A DNA stretch of 64,000 nt from contig NZ_CP151979.1 of assembly GCF_038593265.1 (NCBI RefSeq), positions 620,001-684,000 of the forward strand, given 5' to 3'. Positions 17,362 through 28,821 of the stretch are shown in pieces. The stretch comes from Ureibacillus sp. FSL W7-1570 (lineage in GTDB: Bacteria > Bacillota > Bacilli > Bacillales_A > Planococcaceae). Each line of letters opens with the position of its first letter. Position 1 is the first letter of the stretch. A program made the translations under genes and the position numbers. Under the pieces are notes generated by a model. It was not told the origin of the DNA. It saw only the letters and a list, made by a program, of their open reading frames with translations, and searched no databases.

Positions 17362-18051
17362 ATGGCTAAAAAGAAAAAACGGAAGAAACCTTTGATCAGT
17401 CCCGGAATGAAGTTTTTCCTGATCATTCTGCTCATTCCGGCATCAATGATTATTTACTCGTTTGTTTATTTCGCTTGGGAAGATTTGAAATCAATTATTT
17501 ACCCTGAAGAATTATCTGAAATCGAAAAAATTCAAGAAGGATTTGACTTAAAAATACCGGAAGAATATATTCCAATCTACATAGCGGCCGGGGAAAAATA
17601 CAATGTTCCATGGACGTTGCTTGCCGCCCATCATCGGGTGGAAACAAGATTTTCTACAATGGACACATTAGTCTCACCGGTGGGAGCGGAAGGGCATATG
17701 CAGTTCATGCCATGCACATTTGTTGGATGGGATCATCCTACCTGTGCGGGATTAGGGAAGGGAAACATTCCGGAATCTGAAAAAACCGATCCGAAAGTGA
17801 TTGAAAAGTACGGCGGTTATGGAGTGGACGCGAATGGGGACGGTATTGCCGATCCGTTTGATATAGAAGATGCGATTTATAGTGCCGCCAATTTCTTGTC
17901 CAAATCCGGTGTACAGGATGGGGAAATTGAGAAAGCGGTTTTCCGTTATAACCACAGCAAGGAGTATGTAAAGAAAGTCCTGTATTATTATGAACAATAT
18001 AATCGTGTCGGACCGTTATTGGAAAGGGAAGCATTGGCGGCGATTGACTGA
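17362..18051 (+). CDS. Membrane-anchored lysozyme-like (lytic transglycosylase) protein
   Basis: The 229-residue protein begins with a basic head KKKKRKK, then one membrane helix (about residues 16-40). A lysozyme-fold domain follows, with NVPWTLLAAHHRVETRF (catalytic Glu) and GAEGHMQFMPCTFVGW. The domain runs on through YGVDANGDGIADPFDIEDAIYSAANFLS, a transglycosylase pattern with a calcium-like loop. It would cut glycan strands outside the membrane. Similar domains occur in CwlT of conjugative elements, but no such element is near. The ATG follows AGGGGGAAATC. Confidence 0.82.
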   Translation: MAKKKKRKKPLISPGMKFFLIILLIPASMIIYSFVYFAWEDLKSIIYPEELSEIEKIQEGFDLKIPEEYIPIYIAAGEKYNVPWTLLAAHHRVETRFSTMDTLVSPVGAEGHMQFMPCTFVGWDHPTCAGLGKGNIPESEKTDPKVIEKYGGYGVDANGDGIADPFDIEDAIYSAANFLSKSGVQDGEIEKAVFRYNHSKEYVKKVLYYYEQYNRVGPLLEREALAAID

Positions 18052-18128
18052 AACGGATATGGATACGGAAACGAAAGGCAACGGTTTTTTGATGAAAGGC
18101 ATTGTGGCCAACTTTATTGTTGGAAAAG

Positions 18129-18165
18129 AAAAATGATCATCCATTTGTCAGGATGATCATTTTTG
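18129..18165. terminator. Terminator region after lysozyme-like gene
   Basis: AAAAATGATCATCC pairs with GGATGATCATTTTT, with runs on both sides. It separates the lysozyme-like gene from the convergent membrane protein gene. Confidence 0.82.
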
Positions 18166-18186
18166 ATTTTTGTGAATGGGCAATTT

Positions 18187-18444
18187 TTAATCCGTTGCTT
18201 TTCTGAAACTTTTCATGATTAAACTTACAATGAAGACTAAAACCACGGAACCGATCAAAGCAGGGAAAATGTAGAAATTGGAGATTTCCCAACCCCAGTT
18301 TCCCAAAAATGCACTTCCAATCCAGGAGCCAATAATGCCCGCCACTATATTACCGATGATACCACCCGGAATATCTTTACCTACAATGACTCCTGCAAGC
18401 CAGCCGATGATTCCGCCGATAATTAAATACCAAATAAAATTCAC
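18187..18444 (-). CDS. GlsB/YeaQ/YmgE-type small membrane protein
   Basis: The 85-residue product starts MNFIWYLIIGGIIGWLAGVIVGKDIPGG and is almost entirely hydrophobic, with three membrane segments and Gly-rich repeats. This is the transglycosylase-associated (GlsB/YeaQ) family, often stress-induced. AAGGAGTGG precedes the start on the minus strand. Confidence 0.86.
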   Translation of the reverse strand: MNFIWYLIIGGIIGWLAGVIVGKDIPGGIIGNIVAGIIGSWIGSAFLGNWGWEISNFYIFPALIGSVVLVFIVSLIMKSFRKATD

Positions 18445-18560
18445 GATTAATCCACTCCTTTAATTGTGTGCAACTTTTCTTGTGTTAGTGTGCTCAAATG
18501 CTTTGAAGATATGCAGACAATCCAAAGCGGGTTATCAATAAAATTTATTTTCAAAATATT

Positions 18561-18589
18561 TTGCAAATTGAACAAAAATGTCATATAAT
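18561..18589 (+). promoter_or_regulatory. Sigma-A promoter of a 39-residue gene
   Basis: TTGCAA at 18561-18566, 17 bases, then a perfect TATAAT at 18584-18589. Confidence 0.7.
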
Positions 18590-18633
18590 GTTCACAAAGA
18601 GGTCAAATATTTTGGGGATGGGGTGGATACATT

Positions 18634-18753
18634 ATGCATATCACTATTAATGCATCTGAAAAATTAAATCGCCAAGGGATTATGTTTGCAATTCTTCATA
18701 CGCTTGTATTATTCAATTTAGCCATCGACTTTACACTGGTTCCTATTATCTGA
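18634..18753 (+). CDS. Small hydrophobic protein of unknown function (39 residues)
   Basis: The frame begins MHITINASEKLNRQGIMFAI and ends with a hydrophobic LHTLVLFNLAIDFTLVPII. It has every sign of a real gene: a sigma-A promoter 45 bases upstream, GGGGATGGGG as ribosome site, and a terminator starting at its stop codon. I do not recognise a family. The hydrophobic C-terminal half suggests a membrane peptide. It sits just before the ilv-leu promoter region, which may be chance. Confidence 0.6.
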   Translation: MHITINASEKLNRQGIMFAILHTLVLFNLAIDFTLVPII

Positions 18754-18783
18754 TCTAACCCTCAAAGGGTTAGATTTTTTTTT
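18754..18783 (+). terminator. Terminator of the 39-residue gene
   Basis: TCTAACCC pairs with GGGTTAGA around a 5-base loop, followed by nine T. Confidence 0.88.
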
Positions 18784-18920
18784 GACAAAACTCAACAATC
18801 ATTGTCTATACAGATGTCAAATACCCACTCATCATGATTAGTTTGCCGCCAAAAAAATTGATTATGTATCAACGGAGAAAAAACGGAATATTTCAAGTAA
18901 AGTGCAGCATTTAAATAGAA

Positions 18921-18934
18921 AGAAAACGTTTTCA
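18921..18934 (+). promoter_or_regulatory. Candidate CcpA cre site upstream of ilvD
   Basis: AGAAAACGTTTTCA differs from the cre consensus TGNAANCGNWNNCA at its first base and is otherwise a good match. Its centre is about 90 bases before the predicted ilvD transcription start. From memory, B. subtilis ilvB is activated by CcpA from a cre near the same distance. Confidence 0.55.
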
Positions 18935-18981
18935 TTAAAATTCAAATTTTTAAAATTTTATAAAAAATTTCAAAAACCCTG

Positions 18982-19011
18982 TTGACGAAAGGGGCATTTT
19001 TGTACTATTAT
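18982..19011 (+). promoter_or_regulatory. Sigma-A promoter of ilvD operon
   Basis: TTGACG at 18982-18987 and TATTAT at 19006-19011 are 18 bases apart. Transcription would start near 19018, about 116 bases before the ilvD start. Confidence 0.6.
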
Positions 19012-19058
19012 GACAACAATTTCACCGACAGTTTTTATAAAAGATGTTAAATGAGAAT

Positions 19059-19073
19059 AATTGTCGGAAAATT
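19059..19073 (+). promoter_or_regulatory. Candidate CodY box in ilvD leader
   Basis: AATTGTCGGAAAATT differs from the CodY motif AATTTTCWGAAAATT at two positions. It lies about 40 bases downstream of the predicted start point, where bound CodY would block transcription when branched-chain amino acids are plentiful. Confidence 0.6.
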
Positions 19074-19133
19074 TTTTATAACCCGTTTTTTTAAACATTG
19101 GAAATATTAGTATTTGTGAGGGGCGTTTGAAGT

Positions 19134-20804
19134 ATGAGAAGTGATATGATCAAAGTAGGAGTTGACCGTGCTCCTCATCGTAGCTTACTTTATGCTACAG
19201 GCAAGGTAAAACCAAAAGACTTGGGAAAACCATTCATCGGTGTTTGCAACTCTTACATCGATATTATTCCAGGTCATGTACATTTACGTGAATTTGCTGA
19301 AGAAGTAAAAGAAGCGATCATTGAAGCAGGAGGAATTCCGTTTGAATTCAACACAATCGGTGTTGACGATGGAATTGCGATGGGTCACATCGGAATGCGT
19401 TACTCGTTGCCTAGCCGTGAACTGATTGCAGATTCTGCTGAAACAGTGATAAATGCTCACTGGTTTGATGGTGTATTCTTCATTCCAAACTGTGACAAAA
19501 TCACGCCAGGAATGTTGATGGCTGCGGTTCGCACAAACGTTCCTTCCATATTCGTTTCCGGTGGACCGATGGAAGCGGGAAGAAGTGCCACAGGTAAACA
19601 ATTGTCTCTAACTTCAGTTTTTGAAGGGATTGGGGCATTCAAATCCGGTCAAATGTCTGAGGAAGAATTTAAAGATATTGAAATGCACGCTTGTCCGACA
19701 TGCGGATCCTGTTCGGGAATGTTTACTGCGAACTCCATGAACTGTTTAATGGAAATGCTGGGAGTTGCTCTTCCTGGAAATGGAACAATTGTTGCTACAA
19801 GCGAAAAGAGAAAAGAATTAATCCGTGAGGCTGCAAAACATTTAATTCGTATGATTGAAGAAGATGTCCGTCCACGCGACATCATCACAAAAGAAGCGAT
19901 TGACGATGCCTTTGCACTGGATATGGCAATGGGCGGTTCAACAAATACAGTGCTGCACACATTGGCCATTGCCCACGAAGCAGGAATTGATTATAACTTG
20001 GAAGACATTAATAAAATCGCTGAACGCGTTCCATATATTGCGAAAATCATGCCAGCTTCCGACATTTCAATGGATGATGTCAATAAAGCCGGCGGAGTAA
20101 GTGCAATCATCAATGAATTGGCAAAAATCCCTGGCTGCATTCACCCGGATCGCATAACGGTAACCGGTAAAACAATCGGTGAACTTGTAAAAGATCATGA
20201 AATTACAAATATTGATGTCATCCGTACAAAAGACAATCCATACAGCAAGGTGGGAGGATTATCCATCCTTTATGGAAATATCGCACCTGAAGGATCTGTC
20301 ATCAAAGTTGGTGCCGTAGATCCATCCATCAAAGTCTTTACTGGCGAAGCAATTGTCTTCAATTCGCAAGATGAAGCATTGGCTGCCATTGATTCCGGGG
20401 AAGTTAGGGAAGGACACGTTGTTGTCATTCGCTATGAAGGCCCTAAAGGCGGTCCTGGTATGCCGGAGATGCTTGCTCCGACTTCTGCCATTATGGGACG
20501 AGGCCTTGGAACAAAAGTGGCCTTGATTACAGATGGCCGTTTCAGCGGTGCATCAAGAGGAATTTCAATTGGCCATATTTCACCAGAAGCAGCTGAAGGC
20601 GGACCTATTGCATTAGTTGAAAATGGTGATATAATTGAAATCGATTTACCTAATCGGACAATCAATTTAAAAGTATCTGACGAAGAGTTGGAACAACGCC
20701 GTAAGAATTTAAAACCATTCGAACCGAAAATTAAAACCGGATGGTTAGCAAGATATTCAAAACTCGTGACAAACGCTTCTAAAGGCGGTATTATGAAAAT
20801 ATAA
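19134..20804 (+). CDS. ilvD: Dihydroxy-acid dehydratase
   Basis: Dehydrates dihydroxyisovalerate and dihydroxymethylvalerate to the keto acids that precede valine, leucine and isoleucine. The 556-residue protein has [32 protein letters not shown] (Fe-S cluster cysteines) and [23 protein letters not shown] near the C terminus, all standard. Length is normal. It is the first gene of the cluster and is followed by a T-box leader before ilvB, so ilvB onwards has an extra control level. The ATG follows GAGGGGCGTTTGAAGT. Confidence 0.97.
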   Translation: MRSDMIKVGVDRAPHRSLLYATGKVKPKDLGKPFIGVCNSYIDIIPGHVHLREFAEEVKEAIIEAGGIPFEFNTIGVDDGIAMGHIGMRYSLPSRELIADSAETVINAHWFDGVFFIPNCDKITPGMLMAAVRTNVPSIFVSGGPMEAGRSATGKQLSLTSVFEGIGAFKSGQMSEEEFKDIEMHACPTCGSCSGMFTANSMNCLMEMLGVALPGNGTIVATSEKRKELIREAAKHLIRMIEEDVRPRDIITKEAIDDAFALDMAMGGSTNTVLHTLAIAHEAGIDYNLEDINKIAERVPYIAKIMPASDISMDDVNKAGGVSAIINELAKIPGCIHPDRITVTGKTIGELVKDHEITNIDVIRTKDNPYSKVGGLSILYGNIAPEGSVIKVGAVDPSIKVFTGEAIVFNSQDEALAAIDSGEVREGHVVVIRYEGPKGGPGMPEMLAPTSAIMGRGLGTKVALITDGRFSGASRGISIGHISPEAAEGGPIALVENGDIIEIDLPNRTINLKVSDEELEQRRKNLKPFEPKIKTGWLARYSKLVTNASKGGIMKI

Positions 20805-20865
20805 TTTTCATAAAATTTCGATGAGTCTTGAACTTTAAAATATTTAATTATAAACGTATAACTCA

Positions 20866-21178
20866 ATGATGAGGTAAAAGGATATAGAGCATTGTATCTA
20901 CCAGAGAGTCGGGATTGGTGGAAACCGATGATACAACTATATCCGACATCCCCTCGGAGTGAGCTATTAAACGCGAAAACGCCATTAGATAGCTCCGGGC
21001 ACTGTTTCGTGCACCGTTACCAATGAATAGCTATTCCATCTATGTTGCCGTGGGTGGAATGTGACAGCTATTCGCAGAGGTAGCGTTCTTGCTACGAAAA
21101 AGGGTGGTACCATGAAAAGTCTTTTTCATCCCTTCGCAAAAGGTAATCTTTTGCGGTGGAGAAAAAGGCTTTTTTATT
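20866..21178 (+). promoter_or_regulatory. T-box leader with terminator upstream of ilvB
   Basis: The leader senses uncharged tRNA and lets transcription continue. It contains the invariant AGGGTGGTACCATG (21101-21114). Stem I includes GGATATAG (20880-20887) pairing with CTATATCC (20937-20944). A terminator at 21117-21178 has an inner CGCAAAAG/CTTTTGCG stem and a T run. Below the stem I pairing, the likely specifier loop reads GACATC, giving ATC (20948-20950), an isoleucine codon; a CTC (Leu) occurs five bases later. No separate promoter is obvious, so it may act on read-through from ilvD. Confidence 0.93.
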
Positions 21179-21209
21179 TTAGATATTTTAGAAGGAGGAT
21201 GTATACGAA

Positions 21210-22967
21210 ATGACTGCAAATGCGTCAACAAACGCAAAAATGGATGCCTCACCATCAGGGATGCAGGAAGTTGAAAACAGACCGAAAAATGGTGCTGATA
21301 TTTTAATTAAAGCGTTACATGATCAGGGTGTTGATATCGTCTTTGGCTACCCAGGCGGTGCTGTGTTGCACGTCTATGATGCAATGTATAAGAATCCGAT
21401 CCGTCATATTTTGACTCGTCATGAACAAGGAGCTATCCACGCTGCAGAAGGATATGCGCGTGTTTTAAATAAACCGGGTGTTGTGATTGCGACAAGCGGT
21501 CCAGGTGCGACGAACCTAGTAACAGGAATTACCGATGCGATGATCGACTCGATTCCACTGGTGATTTTCACAGGGCAAGTGGCAACGACGGTGATTGGTT
21601 CGGATGCCTTCCAGGAAGCGGATATTATCGGAATTACGACTCCTATTACGAAACACAATTATCAAGTGCAGGATGTAAACGATATTCCGCGCATCGTCAA
21701 AGAAGCATTCCATATTGCGAACTCCGGAAGAAAAGGGCCTGTTCTCATCGACTTGCCAAAAAACATTTCGACAGCCATTTTTGATGAAGCAAAAGCAAAT
21801 GTGCCGGATGAAGTGTATTTGCCAGGATACCAACCAAATTATAAACCGAATTATCTGCAAATTCAGAAAGCTATCCAGGCAATCAGCGAAGCGAAAAAGC
21901 CGGTAGTCCTTGTTGGAGCAGGGGTGCTCTTTGCAAATGCATGCGACGAACTTGTCGAATTTGTAGAGAAATACAAACTTCCTGTAGTCACAACATTACT
22001 TGGTTTAGGAAGCATTTCCGGCAATCACGAATTGAATTACGGCATGGCTGGAATGCACGGTGCGGTAGTGGCAAACGACGCGATTACAAAATCGGATTTG
22101 CTCATCAACATCGGTTCGCGTTTCGATGACCGTTTAACAGGTGATACATCGAGATTTGCACCGGAGGCGAAAATCATCCATATTGACATCGATCCTGCCG
22201 AAATCGGAAAGAATATTCGTACGGACATTCCGATTGTGGCAGACGCAAAAGAAGCGTTGAAAGCATTGTTGAAGAACGACTTCAACGCACCGGACACAGC
22301 TGAATGGATCGATTATTTGAACAGCGTCAGAGATGAATATCCATTCTGGTATGTGGAAGATGAAAAAGAAGTATTGCCGCAACAAATCATTGAAATGGTA
22401 CACACAATCACGAACGGAGATGCGATTGTGACGACAGACGTAGGTCAGCACCAAATGTGGGCTGCCCAATACTATCTGCAAAATCACAGCCATCAATGGG
22501 TAACATCAGGCGGCCTTGGAACGATGGGATTCGGACTACCAGCCGCAATCGGAGCCCAATTTGCCAAACCGGATAAAAAAGTAATCTCCATTGTGGGAGA
22601 TGCCGGTTTCCAAATGACATCCCAAGAACTTGCGTTATTGAAAGAATTCAACCTACCAGTGAAAGTCATTATCATCAACAATGCCGCTCTCGGCATGGTG
22701 CGCCAATGGCAAGAATTATTCTACGATAGCCGTTATTCACAAAGTTTAATGCCGGTTCAGCCGGATTTTGTGAAATTGGCTGAAGCTTACGGATTAAAAG
22801 GATATCGAATTCAGACAATCGATGAAGCAGAAAGAATTTTGGCAGAAGCGATCAATTCCGATGAGCCGGTTGTTGTTGATTGCCGTGTGAAACAACTGGA
22901 AAATGTGTACCCAATGGTGCCATCGGGCAAAGCGCTTCATGAAATGGTAGGGGTGAAAAAATTTTGA
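21210..22967 (+). CDS. ilvB: Acetolactate synthase, catalytic large subunit
   Basis: Condenses two pyruvates, or pyruvate and 2-oxobutyrate, with thiamine diphosphate. The 585-residue protein has [13 protein letters not shown] and [14 protein letters not shown] (catalytic Glu) in the N-terminal domain, a central FAD-type domain, and the ThDP motif [19 protein letters not shown]...NNAALG at the C-terminal end. A non-conserved N-terminal tail of about 25 residues precedes the core. AGAAGGAGG precedes the start. The stop overlaps the next start by 3-4 bases. Confidence 0.97.
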   Translation: MTANASTNAKMDASPSGMQEVENRPKNGADILIKALHDQGVDIVFGYPGGAVLHVYDAMYKNPIRHILTRHEQGAIHAAEGYARVLNKPGVVIATSGPGATNLVTGITDAMIDSIPLVIFTGQVATTVIGSDAFQEADIIGITTPITKHNYQVQDVNDIPRIVKEAFHIANSGRKGPVLIDLPKNISTAIFDEAKANVPDEVYLPGYQPNYKPNYLQIQKAIQAISEAKKPVVLVGAGVLFANACDELVEFVEKYKLPVVTTLLGLGSISGNHELNYGMAGMHGAVVANDAITKSDLLINIGSRFDDRLTGDTSRFAPEAKIIHIDIDPAEIGKNIRTDIPIVADAKEALKALLKNDFNAPDTAEWIDYLNSVRDEYPFWYVEDEKEVLPQQIIEMVHTITNGDAIVTTDVGQHQMWAAQYYLQNHSHQWVTSGGLGTMGFGLPAAIGAQFAKPDKKVISIVGDAGFQMTSQELALLKEFNLPVKVIIINNAALGMVRQWQELFYDSRYSQSLMPVQPDFVKLAEAYGLKGYRIQTIDEAERILAEAINSDEPVVVDCRVKQLENVYPMVPSGKALHEMVGVKKF

Positions 22968-23485
22968 AACGAGTAATTACTGTAACAGTTATCAACCAAA
23001 GTGGCGTATTAAACCGTGTAACAGGTTTATTGATGAAAAGACAATTCAATATTGAATCCATTACGGTTGGTCATACAGAGCAACCGAACATTTCCAAAAT
23101 GACACTGGTGGTCAATATTGAAGATGATGTGAAATTGGAACAGCTCATCAAACAATTGTCAAAACAAATTGATGTATTGAAGGTCAACGACATCACTGAT
23201 AAAGCGATTGTTCTTCGTGAACTCGCACTTGTCAAAGTGGTATCGCCTCCGAATTTGAGACTTGAAATGAATGCCATTGTTGAGCCATTCCGGCCTCAAA
23301 TCGTCGATACTTCAAAAAATGTTGTCACTTATCAAGTGATCGGCCATCCGGACAAAATCGATGCCTTTATCGAACTTGTCCGGCCATATGGAATCAAGGA
23401 ATTGACGCGAACAGGCGTGACTGCTACTGTTCGTGAGGTGCAACAAACATTCTATGATCAAACACCTCTTTCGCTTTTAAAATAA
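22964..23485 (+). CDS. ilvN: Acetolactate synthase, regulatory small subunit
   Basis: Binds the IlvB subunit and gives valine feedback control. The 173-residue protein opens [22 protein letters not shown], an ACT domain, followed by [14 protein letters not shown], and has the C-terminal small-subunit domain. The start codon is TTG within the stop codon region of ilvB (a 4-base overlap), so translation is coupled and gives matched amounts. Also called ilvH in Bacillus. Confidence 0.95.
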   Translation: MKRVITVTVINQSGVLNRVTGLLMKRQFNIESITVGHTEQPNISKMTLVVNIEDDVKLEQLIKQLSKQIDVLKVNDITDKAIVLRELALVKVVSPPNLRLEMNAIVEPFRPQIVDTSKNVVTYQVIGHPDKIDAFIELVRPYGIKELTRTGVTATVREVQQTFYDQTPLSLLK

Positions 23486-23550
23486 ATTTTTATTCAAGTT
23501 GTTAGTTCCAACAATGCAAAGATAGTTTTCTGAACTGTCTTTGTCATTGA

Positions 23551-24611
<1,061 letters not shown>

Positions 24612-24612
<1 letters not shown>

Positions 24613-26156
24613 TGCGTAAGATCGATATTTTTGATACAACACTTCGAGATGGTGAACAATCACCTGGCATTAACTTAAACACTGCCGAAAAAATTGAAAT
24701 TGCCAAACAATTGGAACGTCTAGGGGTTACAATCATTGAAGCAGGTTTCCCTGCTTCAAGCCCTGGCGACTTTGATGCAGTGAATAAAATCGCAAGCACA
24801 GTGAAAAATTCCATCGTAACGGGTCTAGCCCGCTGTGTGAAAAACGACATCGACCGCGCTTGGGAAGCGTTGAAAGTTGCCGAACAGCCACACGTCCATG
24901 TGTTCTTGGCAACTAGTCCAATCCATATGGAATACAAATTGAAAAAAACGCCGGATCAAGTGGTTGAACAGGCCGTGGAAGCTGTCAAATACGCAAAGAA
25001 ATTCTTCCCGCTTGTGGAATGGTCAGCTGAAGACGGATTCCGATCCGACCGCGAATTTTTGGTCCGCATCATTGAAAAAGTCATTGAAGCCGGAGCGACA
25101 ACGGTCAACGTTCCAGATACGGTTGGATATGCGACACCACAGGAATATGGTGAGCTGTTCAGATTTTTGAAAGAAAATGTCCGTGGAGCAGACAAAGTTA
25201 AATTTTCCGCACACTGCCACGATGACTTGGGTATGGCAGTCGCCAACTCACTGGCGGCACTTCAAAACGGGGCAGATCAAATTGAATGTACAATCAACGG
25301 TATCGGTGAACGTGCAGGAAATGCTTCATTAGAAGAAATTGCAGTGGCGCTTCATATTCGGAAAGATTTTTATGGTGCTGAAACTGGCATCAATTTGAAA
25401 GAGATTAAGAGAACATCTCAATTGGTAAGCCGCTTAACAGGATTCTTGGTGCCTCCAAACAAAGCGGTTGTCGGTAAAAACGCCTTTGCCCATGAATCCG
25501 GTATTCACCAGGATGGCGTGTTGAAAAACAAACAAACATATGAAATTATTTCTCCTGAATTGGTGGGAGAAGGTGAAGTGCCGCTTGTGCTTGGAAAACA
25601 CTCCGGCCGCGCCGCATTCCGCGATCGCGCTGAAAAAATGGGCTTCCAGCTTTCCGATGAGAAATTAAATAAAGCCTTCGAAGAATTCAAAAAGCTTGCA
25701 GACCGCAAGAAAGAAATTACGGAAGAAGACTTGATCACATTATTGACTGAACAATCCGTATCCATTGAAGACATTCCAAAATTTGCATTGAATAGTGTTC
25801 AAGTATCATATGGTACTGACAACATTCCGACTGCGACTGCATCCGTGACCACTCCTGAGGGAGAAACGAAAACTCTTGCAGCAACAGGAGCAGGCTCTGT
25901 GGAAGCAATCTTTAATACGTTGGAACAATTGGTGGATACGAAAGTGCATGTAATGGATTTCCAAGTAACATCCGTCAGCAAAGGACGGGATGCGTTGGCG
26001 GATGCGGTTGTTAAAATCAGTTACAATGATGTGACGACAACTGGACGCGATTCTTCCCAAGACGTGCTTGAAGCAACTGCAAAAGCCTTTGTTGACGCCA
26101 TTAACAGACATTTGATCCACGATAGTTTTGTTAAGAAACATATTGCCCAAATTTAA
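24612..26156 (+). CDS. leuA: 2-isopropylmalate synthase
   Basis: First committed step of leucine synthesis: condenses acetyl-CoA with 2-oxoisovalerate. The 514-residue protein starts with GTG and has [14 protein letters not shown] at the N terminus of the TIM barrel, the metal site [17 protein letters not shown] and [14 protein letters not shown]. The C-terminal domain (about residues 390-514) is the leucine-binding regulatory region, with [15 protein letters not shown]. The start overlaps ilvC by one base. Confidence 0.96.
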
Positions 26157-26177
26157 ATGTTGTTAATCCATTTCGTG

Positions 26178-26212
26178 ACGCCATCAAATATGCAAATGTT
26201 TGATGGCGTTTG
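26178..26212 (+). other. Intercistronic hairpin between leuA and leuB
   Basis: ACGCCATCAAA pairs with TTTGATGGCGT around an 8-10 base loop, with only a weak TTGTT tail. Within an operon it could be a partial terminator or a message-stabilising stem that sets different expression of the two halves. Confidence 0.5.
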
Positions 26213-26277
26213 TTAAAAATAGAAGCCATTTCAAAAAATTCTTTTATTCATCACTTCAAGGAAAGGTGTTTTTCACA

Positions 26278-27375
26278 ATGGAAAAGAAAATTACGATACT
26301 TCCGGGTGACGGAATTGGTCCTGAAGTTGTTGCGGCGGCTGTTCGTGTACTTCAAGCAATCGGAAAACGGTATAAACATGAATTTCATTTAGCATATGCA
26401 GCGATTGGCGGTGCTGCCATCGATCAATTCAATACGCCACTTCCAGAAGAAACAATCGAAACATGCAGTCAAAGCGATGCGATTTTACTTGGAGCTGTCG
26501 GCGGTCCAAAATGGGATAACAACCCGCCTGAACTAAGACCTGAAAAAGGATTGTTGCAAATCCGCAAAACCTTTGATCTATTTGCGAACTTAAGACCGGT
26601 AAAATCTTTCCCAAGCCTATTGGATTCTTCACCATTGAAAAGAGAAGTTGCCGATAATGTGGATTTGTTGATTGTGCGCGAATTGACAGGCGGCATTTAC
26701 TTCGGCGAGAAAAAACGCACCGAATCAGCAGCAAGCGATTTAAACATTTATACTCGTGAAGAAATCGAGCGCATTGTTGACAATGCATTCGAACTTGCAA
26801 AATTACGACGTGGAAGACTTTGTTCAGTGGATAAAGCGAATGTGCTTGAAACTTCCCGTTTATGGCGTGAAATCGTGGAAGAGAAAAAAGCTCAATACCC
26901 TGAAGTGGAAGTGGAACATAATTTAGTCGACTCTGTGGCAATGAAGCTTATCACAAATCCGAGCCATTATGATGTCATTGTGACAGATAATATGTTCGGA
27001 GATATTTTAAGTGATGAAGCATCTGTTATTACAGGTTCATTAGGGGTATTACCATCCGCTTCTATCCGTGGCGATTCTTTCGGTCTATACGAACCTGTCC
27101 ATGGATCTGCCCCTGAAATCGCAGGTTTGGGCATTGCGAACCCGGCAGCTACGATTCTTTCAGTTGCCATGATGCTCCGTTACTCCTTCGGCATGAAAGA
27201 AGAAGCGGCGGAAATCGAACGGGCGGTGAATGCCGTATTTGAAGATGGTTACTTCACTAGAGACCTTGCGAAAGATAAAGACAGCGCATTGACTACAGAT
27301 GAATGGACGGATAAAGTCATTGCGGAAATCGATACAAATTTTGTAGCTGATAGTATTATGGAATCATATATTTAA
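26278..27375 (+). CDS. leuB: 3-isopropylmalate dehydrogenase
   Basis: Oxidises and decarboxylates 3-isopropylmalate with NAD. The 365-residue protein begins KITILPGDGIGPEVV and has the substrate loop LFANLRPVKSFPSLL, RELTGGIYFGEKK, the conserved DNMFGDILSDEASVITGSLG and the NAD-site HGSAPEIAGLGIANP. The ATG at 26278 follows AAGGAAAGG; a longer frame from 26200 overlaps the preceding hairpin and is unlikely. Confidence 0.96.
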   Translation: MEKKITILPGDGIGPEVVAAAVRVLQAIGKRYKHEFHLAYAAIGGAAIDQFNTPLPEETIETCSQSDAILLGAVGGPKWDNNPPELRPEKGLLQIRKTFDLFANLRPVKSFPSLLDSSPLKREVADNVDLLIVRELTGGIYFGEKKRTESAASDLNIYTREEIERIVDNAFELAKLRRGRLCSVDKANVLETSRLWREIVEEKKAQYPEVEVEHNLVDSVAMKLITNPSHYDVIVTDNMFGDILSDEASVITGSLGVLPSASIRGDSFGLYEPVHGSAPEIAGLGIANPAATILSVAMMLRYSFGMKEEAAEIERAVNAVFEDGYFTRDLAKDKDSALTTDEWTDKVIAEIDTNFVADSIMESYI

Positions 27376-27390
27376 AGGTTGGTGGTAAAG

Positions 27391-28803
27391 ATGGCGAAAA
27401 ATATTATTGAAAAAGTTTGGGAATCACATGTGGTACATCGGGAAGAAGGGAAACCGGATTTACTCTATATCGATCTTCATTTAATTCATGAAGTAACATC
27501 TCCACAAGCCTTTGAAGGTTTAAGACTTGCTGGCCGGAAAGTCCGTCGTCCGGATCTTTGCTTCGCGACGATGGACCATAACGTTCCTACCAAAGATATT
27601 TTTACAATCAATGACCCGATTGCGAAAAAACAAATCAACACATTAGCGAAAAACTGTGAAGAGTTTGGCATTCAACTTGCAGATATCGGCCATCCGGATC
27701 AAGGGATTGTGCACGTGATTGGTCCGGAACTCGGCTTGACACAACCGGGCAAAACCATCGTTTGCGGTGACTCCCATACTTCCACACACGGTGCTTTTGG
27801 GGCATTGGCCTTTGGTATCGGTACTTCAGAAGTGGAACACGTCCTTTCCACACAAACATTATGGCAAAATAAACCGAAAACATTGGAAATTCGTGTAAAT
27901 GGAAAACTGGGCTTCGGTGTGACAGCAAAAGACATCATTCTTGCCATTATTGCCAAATGGGGAGTCGGCTTAGGTACAGGTCATATTATTGAATTTACCG
28001 GTGAAGCAATCCGTAATCTTTCAATGGAAGAACGCATGACAATCTGTAATATGTCCATTGAAGCGGGTGCGAAAGCCGGTCTGATTTCTCCGGATGAAAA
28101 AACGGTTGAATTCTTACGTGGGCGTCGCTTTGCTCCAAAAGAAGAATTTGACAAAGCCGCTGAATATTGGTTGAGTTTGGCATCTGACCCAGGATGCACA
28201 TATGACAAAGTGCTTGAAATCGATGCAAGTGAAATTGAACCATATGTCACTTGGGGAACAAATCCATCCATGGGTACAGGAATTACTGGACATGTGCCTA
28301 CTGCGGATGATTATGAATCAGAAACGGACAAACAAGCGTTAAGAAAAGCCCTTGAATATATGGGATTGGAAGAAGGCCAGCCAATCACGTCCATTGAAAT
28401 TCAGCACGTATTTATCGGTTCTTGTACGAACTCACGTTTATCCGATTTGCGCACAGCAGCACAAATTGTAAAAGGAAAGAAAGTGGCGCCAGGCGTTCGT
28501 GCGATCGTTGTTCCTGGATCCCATTCAGTTAAAAAAGCGGCGGAAGAAGAAGGTTTGGACAAAATCTTTATTGAAGCCGGTTTTGAATGGCGCAACTCCG
28601 GATGTTCCGCATGTCTTGGCATGAACGAAGACATCATTCCGGCTGGTGAACGTTGTGCTTCCACTTCCAACCGGAACTTTGAAGGCCGTCAAGGTGCCGG
28701 GGCACGCACACACTTAGTAAGCCCGGCAATGGCGGCGGCGGCAGCAATCGAAGGCCGCTTCGTCGATGTCCGAGAATATTTAAAACAAGAACAAGAAGCA
28801 TAA
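27391..28803 (+). CDS. leuC: 3-isopropylmalate dehydratase, large subunit
   Basis: Large subunit of the aconitase-type isomerase that moves the hydroxyl of isopropylmalate. The 470-residue protein carries [40 protein letters not shown], and the three cluster cysteines in [12 protein letters not shown] and [10 protein letters not shown]. The start at 27391 is preceded by AAAGGTTGGTGG. It works with LeuD encoded just downstream. Confidence 0.96.
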   Translation: MAKNIIEKVWESHVVHREEGKPDLLYIDLHLIHEVTSPQAFEGLRLAGRKVRRPDLCFATMDHNVPTKDIFTINDPIAKKQINTLAKNCEEFGIQLADIGHPDQGIVHVIGPELGLTQPGKTIVCGDSHTSTHGAFGALAFGIGTSEVEHVLSTQTLWQNKPKTLEIRVNGKLGFGVTAKDIILAIIAKWGVGLGTGHIIEFTGEAIRNLSMEERMTICNMSIEAGAKAGLISPDEKTVEFLRGRRFAPKEEFDKAAEYWLSLASDPGCTYDKVLEIDASEIEPYVTWGTNPSMGTGITGHVPTADDYESETDKQALRKALEYMGLEEGQPITSIEIQHVFIGSCTNSRLSDLRTAAQIVKGKKVAPGVRAIVVPGSHSVKKAAEEEGLDKIFIEAGFEWRNSGCSACLGMNEDIIPAGERCASTSNRNFEGRQGAGARTHLVSPAMAAAAAIEGRFVDVREYLKQEQEA

Positions 28804-28821
28804 TGAAAGGGCGGGGGACAA

